Shown here: piece after piece, positions 57,677 through 64,000 of the stretch | How positions within the stretch are numbered: position 1 is the first letter of the stretch | How the letters are laid out: every line of letters begins with the position of its first letter | Assembly: GCA_963825425.1 (NCBI GenBank) | Contig: CAWGTF010000010.1 | Span: 558,001 to 622,000, forward strand | Source: PALSA-607 sp963825425 | Lineage (GTDB): Bacteria > Actinomycetota > Actinomycetes > Acidothermales > Acidothermaceae | Direction: 5' to 3' | Length of the DNA: 64,000 nt | Position numbers and translations under genes: made by a program | The notes under the pieces: generated by a model | What the model was told of the DNA's origin: nothing | The model's input: the letters and a program-made list of their open reading frames with translations, nothing else | Database searches by the model: none

Positions 57677-59587
57677 CTAGTCGGTCACCGGCTGCGGTTG
57701 ATCCAGCGCGTCGATACCGGCGACCGACTCGACGACCTGGCGGGCAATCTCCTGCGCCGTCAGGCCGATGTCAGTGAGCACCTCAGCGCGCTTGCCCTGG
57801 GCGAGGAACCGCTGCGGGATCGACTGCACCTGCACCGGAGTCGCGACACCGGCCTCCTGCAGTGCCATCGCCACCGTCGAACCGGCGCCACCCTGACGGC
57901 CGTGGTCCTCGATCGTCACGACCAACGAGTGGGACGCCGCGAGGCCGGCGATCACCGGGTTGACGGGGAGCAACCATCGCGGGTCGAGCACGGTCGAGGA
58001 GATCCCCTGATCCTCGAGCCGACCGGCCACATCGAGGGCGAGTTCGGCCATCGGTCCGTACGCCACGATGAGCACGTCGGCGTCGGCGTCGCGACGCAAC
58101 ACGTCGAGACCGCCGATGCGGTCGACCTGCTCGATGTCGCGCGGCAGCGCGCCCTTCGGGAATCGGATTGCGGTCGGACCATCGTCGACCGCGACGACCT
58201 CAGCCAGCAGCTCGCGAAGGCGCGCACCGTCACGTGGTAGCGCGATCCGCATGCCCGGCACCAACGACAGGATGGAGAGGTCCCACATGCCGTTGTGACT
58301 TGCACCGTCGTCGCCTGTGACGCCCGCGCGGTCGAGCACGAACGTGACCGGCAAGCGGTGCAAACCGACGTCCATCAGAACTTGGTCGAACGCCCGGTTC
58401 AAGAACGTGGCGTAGACACAAAACACCGGGTGCAGACCACCCATTGCCATGCCAGCGGCAGACGTCACTGCGTGCTGCTCGGCGATTCCGACGTCGACGA
58501 TTCGACCCGGGTAGGCCTCCGCGAACGCGGCGAGCCCCACCGGGTGCAACATCGCGGCGGTGATCGCGACGATGTCGGGCCGAGTCGCCGCTAGCTTGAC
58601 GATCTCGTCGGAGAACACGCCGGTCCAGCTGGCGGGCTTCGGCAACTCGACACCCGTCACCGGGTCGAACGCGCCGGGCCCGTGCAGGTGGTCGAGTTCG
58701 TCGTCTTCGGCGGGACCGTAGCCGTAACCCTTGCGGGTAACGCAATGCACGATCACCGGGCCGCCGAACCGGCGGGCACGAGCGAGTGCGGCCTCGAGCG
58801 CCGCGATGTCATGCCCATCGATTGGCCCGACGTACTTCAGGCCGAGATCCTCGAAAAGTCCCTGCGGCGTAAGGACATCCTTGAGCCCCCGCTTGATGCC
58901 GTGCAGTGCATCGAACAACGGATCGCCGACGAGCGGAGTGCGCGTGAGAACTTCGCGCACCTTCTCGAGCGCCTTCTCGTAGCGCGGATTCGTGCGCAGC
59001 GTGGTGAGGTGCTCGGCGAGTCCGCCGATCGTCTCGGAGTACGAGCGGCCGTTGTCGTTGACGAGCACGACAACCGAGTGATCCTTCGCCGCGGCGATGT
59101 TGTTGAGCGCTTCCCAGCACATGCCGCCGGTGAGTGCACCGTCACCGACGACGGCCACCACCGTTCGCTTCTCGCCGCGCACCGCGAATGCCTTCGCGAG
59201 ACCATCGGCGTAACTCAGCGCTGTCGAGGCATGCGAGTTCTCCACCCAGTCGTGCTCGGACTCATCGCGGTTCGGGTAGCCCGAGAGGCCGCCGCGCTGG
59301 CGCAGCCTCGCGAAGCCCTCGCGGCGTCCGGTCAGCAGCTTGTGCACGTAGGCCTGATGACCGGTATCGAAGATGATCGGCTCGGTCGGGGAGTTGAAGA
59401 CGCGGTGCAACGCAATCGTGAGCTCGACCGCGCCGAGATTCGGCCCCAGGTGACCGCCGGTCTTGGCGACGGCACTGACCAGGAAGTCGCGGATCTCTTC
59501 GGCGAGCTGGGGCAACTGGTCGACGTCGAGCCGCTTGAGGTCGTCAGGGCCTTCGACAGACTCGAGGAGACTCACGTGGACCTTCAC
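57677..59587 (-). CDS. dxs: 1-deoxy-D-xylulose-5-phosphate synthase
   Basis: DXS condenses pyruvate and glyceraldehyde 3-phosphate, the first step of the MEP isoprenoid route. The 636-residue protein is intact. It has VAKTGGHLGPNLGAVELTIA, FDTGHQAYVHKLLTGR, the thiamine diphosphate motif VVGDGALTGGMCWEALNN, the transketolase segment RIVDVGIAEQHAVTSAAGMA and DRAGVTGDDGASHNGMWDL. The GTG start (VKVHVSLLESV) has a GGTGAGG site. The 5-prime leader has a hairpin, GGGCGGTT/AACCGCCC (59606-59634). Confidence 0.97.
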   Translation of the reverse strand: MKVHVSLLESVEGPDDLKRLDVDQLPQLAEEIRDFLVSAVAKTGGHLGPNLGAVELTIALHRVFNSPTEPIIFDTGHQAYVHKLLTGRREGFARLRQRGGLSGYPNRDESEHDWVENSHASTALSYADGLAKAFAVRGEKRTVVAVVGDGALTGGMCWEALNNIAAAKDHSVVVLVNDNGRSYSETIGGLAEHLTTLRTNPRYEKALEKVREVLTRTPLVGDPLFDALHGIKRGLKDVLTPQGLFEDLGLKYVGPIDGHDIAALEAALARARRFGGPVIVHCVTRKGYGYGPAEDDELDHLHGPGAFDPVTGVELPKPASWTGVFSDEIVKLAATRPDIVAITAAMLHPVGLAAFAEAYPGRIVDVGIAEQHAVTSAAGMAMGGLHPVFCVYATFLNRAFDQVLMDVGLHRLPVTFVLDRAGVTGDDGASHNGMWDLSILSLVPGMRIALPRDGARLRELLAEVVAVDDGPTAIRFPKGALPRDIEQVDRIGGLDVLRRDADADVLIVAYGPMAELALDVAGRLEDQGISSTVLDPRWLLPVNPVIAGLAASHSLVVTIEDHGRQGGAGSTVAMALQEAGVATPVQVQSIPQRFLAQGKRAEVLTDIGLTAQEIARQVVESVAGIDALDQPQPVTD

Positions 59588-59605
59588 CTCACCGTGTCGA
59601 CGTTT

Positions 59606-59634
59606 GGGCGGTTCGCACCGGGCAACAACCGCCC
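59606..59634. promoter_or_regulatory. Hairpin between acnA and dxs
   Basis: GGGCGGTT and AACCGCCC pair perfectly over a 13-nt loop, 19 bp upstream of the dxs start. Two smaller dyads (GGGGC-AGC-GCCCC, 59647-59659; GCACCC/GGGTGC, 59661-59674) lie closer to the acnA stop. They may end acnA transcription or act in the dxs leader; there is no T-run. Confidence 0.4.
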
Positions 59635-59676
59635 ACGCAGTCTACTGGGGCAGCGCCCCTGCACCCAGGGGTGCGT

Positions 59677-62448
59677 TCAGGCTGGCTCGAGCAGCGACCG
59701 CAACACGAACTGCATGATGCCGCCGTGGCGGTAGTAGTCCGCCTCCCCTGGCGTATCAATCCTGACCACGGCGCGAAACTCGATGCCGCCGGCCGCGAAC
59801 CGTGACCTCGCGCGGCAGCGGATCGACGCCGGCAAGCCCAGCGATGGTGAAGGTCTCCTCGCCGGTGAGGCCCAGTGACTCGCGGTTCTGGCCGGCGGCG
59901 AACTGCAGTGGCAGGACGCCCATGCCGATCAGGTTGCTGCGGTGGATGCGCTCGAACGACTCGGCAATCACCACTCGCACACCCAGCAGCGCGGTGCCCT
60001 TCGCCGCCCAGTCGCGCGAGGATCCCGAGCCGTACTCCTTGCCCGCCAGGATCACCAGCGGCACCCCGTCCGCGATGTAGCGGGTCGAGGCGTCGTAGAT
60101 CGCCATCACCTCGCCGTCCGGCAGGTGCCGTGTGACGCCACCTTCTGTACCCGGGGCCAACTGGTTGCGAAGGCGGATGTTGGCGAACGTGCCGCGGATC
60201 ATCACCTCGTGGTTGCCCCGACGGGAGCCGTACGAGTTGAAGTCGCGCGGTTGCACCCCGTGCTCCTGCAGGTACGTCCCGGCCGGCGAATCCTTCTTGA
60301 TGTTCCCGGCCGGCGAGATGTGGTCGGTGGTCACAGAGTCGCCGAGCACCGCCAGCACCCGCGCACTGGTGATGTCGGTGACCGGTGCGGGCTCCCTGGA
60401 AATGCCGTCGAAGTACGGCGGCCTGCGCACGTACGTCGACGCGTCGTCCCACTCGAAAATGCTGCCCTCAGGGATCTGCAGCCCCTGCCAGCGCTCGTCA
60501 CCAGCGAAGACGTCACCGTAGCTGTCGGAGAACATCTGCGACTGCAATCGCGTGGCCGACAACGTCGGCGATCTCTCGCTCGGTCGGCCAGATGTCGCGA
60601 AGGTAGACCGGCGCACCGTCGGAGCCGATGCCGAGTGGCTCAGTCGTGATGTCGACGTCGAGTGAACCGGCCAGCGCGTACGCGACGACGAGTGGCGGCG
60701 ACGCCAGGTAGTTCAGCTTCACGTCCGGATGGATGCGTCCCTCGAAGTTGCGATTTCCCGAGAGCACAGCGGCCGCCGCGATGTCGTGGTCGGCGATGGC
60801 CTTGGAGATGGCGTCGTCGAGCGGACCGGAGTTCCCGATGCATGTCGTGCAGCCGTAGCCGACCAGGTTGAACCCGAGCTTCTCCAGATACGGCGTCAGG
60901 CCGGCCGCGTCGTAGTAGTCGGTGACCACCTTCGAGCCGGGAGCGAGTGTCGTCTTCACCCAAGGCTTGCGAGAAAGTCCTTTCTCCACAGCCTTTTTCG
61001 CCACCAGCGCCGCGCCGATCATCACGGACGGGTTCGACGTGTTCGTGCAACTGGTGATCGCTGCGATGACCACAGCGCCGTGGTCGATCTCGCAGACTGT
61101 GCCGTCGTCGAGAGTCACCACGGCCCGGTTGCTCAACCGGCCGTGTGCACCGGCGGCCGCACTCGGGACGCCCGCCGGCTTGTCGCCGGCGTGCTCGTGA
61201 TCGATCGAGACCGGATCGCTCGCGGGGAAGGACTCCTCAGAACCTTCGTCGAGCGAGCCGTTGCCACCGGTCTTCTGGACGTAGCCACCGAGCACGCTGC
61301 GAAACGACGCCTTCGCAGCTGACAGCGACACGCGATCCTGCGGCCGCTTCGGGCCGGCGAGCGATGGCACGACCGTCGAAAGGTCGAGCTCAAGGCGCTC
61401 GGAGTAGTCGGGCTCCGCAGCCGGGTCGTGCCACAGGCCCTGTTCCTTTGCGTAGGCCTCGACAAGCGCGATCCGCTCGGGCGAGCGACCGGTGAACTTG
61501 AGGTAGCGCAGGGTCTCGTCATCGATCGGGAAGATGGCACACGTCGAGCCGTACTCGGGACTCATGTTGCCGATCGTGGCGCGGTTGGCGAGCGGCACGT
61601 TCGGTCACACCCGGACCGTAGAACTCGACGAACTTCCCGACGACGCCGTGACCACGCAGCATCTCGGTGACGGTGAGCACGAGGTCTGTGGCGGTCGCGC
61701 CGTCGGGCAACACGCCCGACAGTTTGAAGCCGACGACGCGCGGGATCAGCATGCTGATCGGCTGGCCGAGCATCGCGGCCTCGGCTTCGATGCCGCCGAC
61801 GCCCCAGCCGAGCACCGCGAGACCGTTGACCATCGTCGTGTGCGAATCGGTCCCGACCAATGTGTCGGGGTATGCAACGCCGTCGCGGTCGAAGATGACC
61901 CGCGAGAGGTATTCGAGATTGACCTGGTGGCAGATACCGGTGTCGGGCGGCACCACCTTGAAGTCGGCGAATGCGCGTTGCCCCCAGCGCAGGAACTGGT
62001 AGCGCTCGGCGTTGCGCTCGAACTCCAGCTCCGCGTTGCGCACGAACGCGTCTTCGCGACCGAAGACATCGGCGATCACGCTGTGGTCGATCACCAGTTC
62101 GGCAGGGCTCAGCGGGTTGATCCGCTCCGGATCGCCGCCGAGCGCAACCATCGCCTCACGCATGGCAGCGAGGTCGACGACACACGGGACGCCGGTGAAG
62201 TCCTGCATGAGCACCCGCGCCGGGGTGAACTGAATCTCGGTGTCGGGCTCGCTCTGCGAATTCCAGCTGGCGAGCGCGCGCACGTGATCGGCGGTGATGT
62301 TCGCGCCGTCTTCGGTGCGCAACAGGTTCTCGAGCAGCACCTTCAGCGAGAACGGCAGCCGGTGCGAGCCCGGCACTGCGCTCAGGCGGAAGATCTCATA
62401 CGACGTCGGCCCGACCTGCAGGCTGCCACGACTACCGAAGCTGTCCAC
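59677..62448 (-). CDS. acnA: Aconitate hydratase AcnA (about three frameshifts)
   Basis: Aconitase interconverts citrate and isocitrate with a [4Fe-4S] cluster. GTG 62448 with GGAGG upstream gives LKVLLENLLRTEDG, VLMQDFTGVPCVVDLAAMRE, LVGTDSHTTMVNGLAVLGWG. After a shift near 61600 come ANRATIGNMSPEYGSTCAIF, the cluster cysteine in AAITSCTNTSNPSVM and GYGCTTCIGNSGPL. After a shift near 60550 come NYGS-type SYGSRRGNHEVMIRG and AGKEYGSGSSRDWAAKG. One more shift near 59800 precedes the C-terminal MQFVLRSLLEPA. The span of 924 codons is normal. Confidence 0.95.
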
Positions 62449-62476
62449 CGCTTGCCTCCGCTCTCCCGCGCCCAAA

Positions 62477-62492
62477 CAGTACGAGCGTACTG
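62477..62492. promoter_or_regulatory. AcnR-type operator upstream of acnA
   Basis: CAGTACGAGCGTACTG is a 6-bp perfect palindrome with a 4-bp spacer, 29 bp upstream of the acnA start codon. It matches the consensus CAGNACnnnCGTACTG, bound by the TetR-type aconitase repressor AcnR of Corynebacterium glutamicum, at every fixed position. No acnR gene is in the window. Confidence 0.8.
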
Positions 62493-62536
62493 CTTGCAGG
62501 CCCCAGCCGTCACCTGGTGAAACGTACCGGGCGGCC

Positions 62537-62974
62537 TCAGGTCACTCGGACGTGGAAGCTGACGAACCAGTCCTCGTCGCTGGCGCCGTCGATCTCGAGG
62601 CGCCAGCTGTACCGCCCGTCCGTCAGTGGCATCCCGGGACCGACGGACACGACGACCGGTACATCGAAGGTGATGCCCTCCGGTGCGCCCGGCGGGCGGC
62701 CGACCTCGATCTGCTGCTCATGGATCAGCGGGGCGAGCTGGTCGGGTGCGGGGCCGATCATGACCGGCCGCCCGTCCTCGTCCTCGAGACGAAGCCGCAG
62801 CCAGTGCGGCTCGTGGGTTTCGTTCCAGGGCACGTGCACGATGGCGACCACCGCGTGAGCCAACACCGGCGCGCCGCGCGCGACGGTGACCACCGTCCAG
62901 CCGGCACCGAGGATGTGGACCTTGCCGGCGGGGTCGACCTGCGCGGCATCGCAAAGCAGCAGGGTGGCTTTCAC
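62537..62974 (-). CDS. DUF6941-like protein, 145 aa
   Basis: From GTG 62974 the protein starts VKATLLLCDAAQVDPAGKVH and continues GAGWTVVTVARGAPVLAHAVV, LRLRLEDEDGRPVMIGPAPD and ends WRLEIDGASDEDWFVSFHVRV. This all-beta pattern fits the actinobacterial DUF6941 family as I remember it; no biochemical function is known. The frame runs on without a stop from the methyltransferase upstream. I treat them as two genes because each matches a separate family, and a GTGA overlap would be normal here. Confidence 0.75.
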   Translation of the reverse strand: MKATLLLCDAAQVDPAGKVHILGAGWTVVTVARGAPVLAHAVVAIVHVPWNETHEPHWLRLRLEDEDGRPVMIGPAPDQLAPLIHEQQIEVGRPPGAPEGITFDVPVVVSVGPGMPLTDGRYSWRLEIDGASDEDWFVSFHVRVT

Positions 62975-64000
62975 GGGGTGACCTTCACAGGTGACATCCC
63001 AATCGGTCGCGGCAGTCAGGATCGCGACACACTCCACGTGGTGCGTCTGGGGGAACATGTCGAACGCGCGGAGTTCGTGCAGCACGTATCCGACCCCCGA
63101 GAAGCTGGCCAGGTCACGCGCAAGTGCCGCGGGATCACATGCAACGTACGCGATCGCGCGTGGGCGCAGCCCGGCGATGCCCTTGACCACCGCCGCGCCA
63201 GCACCGGAGCGCGGCGGGTCGAGAACCACGATGTCGACGACGCCGAACTGCTCGGGATTCGCCAACGCCGTCGCGACATCGGCTCGCACCAGGCGCGACT
63301 GCGGTAGATCGGCGAGATTCTTCGCCGCGTCCGCGGCCGCGACCGTCGACGACTCGACCGCGGTGACGTAGCCGCTAGGCCCGACCGCGTCTGCGAGAGA
63401 CCCCGCAAACAACCCGACGCCCGCGTAGAGATCGAGCGCCCGATCGGCGACCCGGGGACTCAAGCCCGTCATCACGGCGTCGGTCAACACGTCGGCAGCA
63501 GCCGGGTGCACCTGCCAGAATCCGCCGGGGCTCACCCGCCAGCTCCGCCCCGCCGCTTCTTCCGACAGCGCGCCGCCCTCACGCACCCGCATCACCGCGC
63601 CTCGCCCGGCCGCGGTACGCACTAGCCGCTCCCCCGAGCCGACGGACGCCGCCACCTCGACTTCGCTCACGCCGTCCCATCGAGCACTCTCGACGCCTGC
63701 CGCCTCGACGAGCGGGTGGGCGATCGGGCACCGTTCGATCGCTTCGACCTGGTGCGAGCGATGCCGCCGAAATCCCGCGCGACCGGTTCCGTCGACGGCG
63801 AAACGCACGCGGGTCCGCCAGCCGAACCCGTTCCCGGGCAACGCCTCGACGACGACGCTGCGTTCGATGCCAGCCAGCCGGCGCAACTGCTCCATGACGA
63901 TGGCGGCCTTGATGTCGCGCTGGTAGACGGCGTCCGCGTGCTGCCAGTCACACCCGCCGCACCCGCCCGGCCGAGCAGCTGGGCACGGCGGGACGACGCG
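62971..64000 (-). CDS. TrmA/RlmD-family RNA 5-methyluridine methyltransferase, 5-prime end beyond window
   Basis: A SAM-dependent RNA uridine-5 methyltransferase. At the window edge the iron-sulphur motif is seen as Cys-x9-Cys-x2-Cys ending GGCGGCDWQH. Then come GNGFGWRTRVRFAVDG, SPGGFWQVHPAAADVL, the SAM site LDLYAGVGLFAGSLADAV, the catalytic VLDPPRSGAGAAVV and YVACDPAALARDL. The TRAM domain must lie upstream of 64000. The expected stop, at 62973-62971 overlapping the next start, is in another frame; either one indel lies after HVECVAILT or the two proteins are truly fused. Confidence 0.9.

Noticed and set aside
1..64000. CRISPR arrays, prophage or complete insertion sequences
   Set aside because: No regular spacer arrays, transposases, integrases or phage structural genes were found. 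The tandem repeats present are short and within genes or gene ends.

Overview
This 64 kb window is high-GC DNA from an actinobacterium. The evidence is: a PimA/PatA/PgsA phosphatidylinositol-mannoside block, an SsgA-like protein, an LCP wall ligase, HemQ/CgoX of the coproporphyrin-dependent haem route, the TreX-TreY-TreZ trehalose block, a stand-alone LigC/PolD pair, frequent GTG starts and many 4-nt gene overlaps. The gene order of both ends follows the Rv2586c-Rv2614c and Rv2674-Rv2689c regions of Mycobacterium tuberculosis as I remember them. The SsgA-like protein argues against Mycobacterium itself and for a Frankiales-, Jatrophihabitans- or Streptomyces-like lineage. I cannot name the genus.

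Layout. 1-8.4 kb (minus strand): Sec accessory genes secF-secD-yajC, Holliday-junction genes ruvB-ruvA-ruvC, yebC, the PLP synthase pair pdxT-pdxS, and a LemA-like membrane protein. 8.4-16.8 kb: pimA, patA, pgsA, HIT protein and thrS on the minus strand, interrupted by an EF-G-like gene and a PaiB-like gene on the plus strand. 16.8-24.7 kb: an envelope and accessory stretch (class III aminotransferase, propeller-like lipoprotein, membrane-anchored esterase, LCP protein, tRNA-Val, SsgA-like protein). 24.7-27.5 kb: pabB, a metal-ligand-poor arginase-fold protein, tRNA-Gly, tRNA-Cys, tRNA-Val and a small membrane protein. 27.8-32.7 kb: a GGDEF-EAL protein, a CelD/BioF2-like GNAT protein and a convergent L,D-transpeptidase lipoprotein with a structured leader. 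33.1-41.2 kb: glgX-treY-treZ, a RibD-type reductase and ligC in one overlapping plus-strand run, facing a lipoprotein-polD pair. 43.3-49.7 kb: msrB, hemQ, cgoX, a DUF4349 lipoprotein, hemE, an EamA transporter and DUF3000. 49.7-55.2 kb: a secreted S8 protease plus histidine kinase operon, a divergent NarL-type response regulator, and a 6C RNA. 55.2-64 kb: ribonuclease D, an unknown gene, dxs, acnA with a perfect AcnR-type operator, a DUF6941-like protein, and an RNA m5U methyltransferase cut by the window edge.

About half of the genes carry one or more apparent frameshifts, although total length and motifs match intact family members on both sides. Both gains and losses of bases occur, and essential genes are hit (thrS, acnA, pgsA). 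I read these as base-level indel errors in the assembly. Each such gene is annotated over its full span with the shift noted.

The most unusual content is the 49.7-55.2 kb signalling locus. It holds a protease tail with an aromatic residue at every fifth position, a kinase with two separate membrane modules, a palindrome in the divergent promoter region, and a two-hairpin C-rich small RNA. Other notable items are a degenerate ureohydrolase coupled to pabB, a His/Asp repeat tail on YajC, and a multi-hairpin leader in front of the L,D-transpeptidase.
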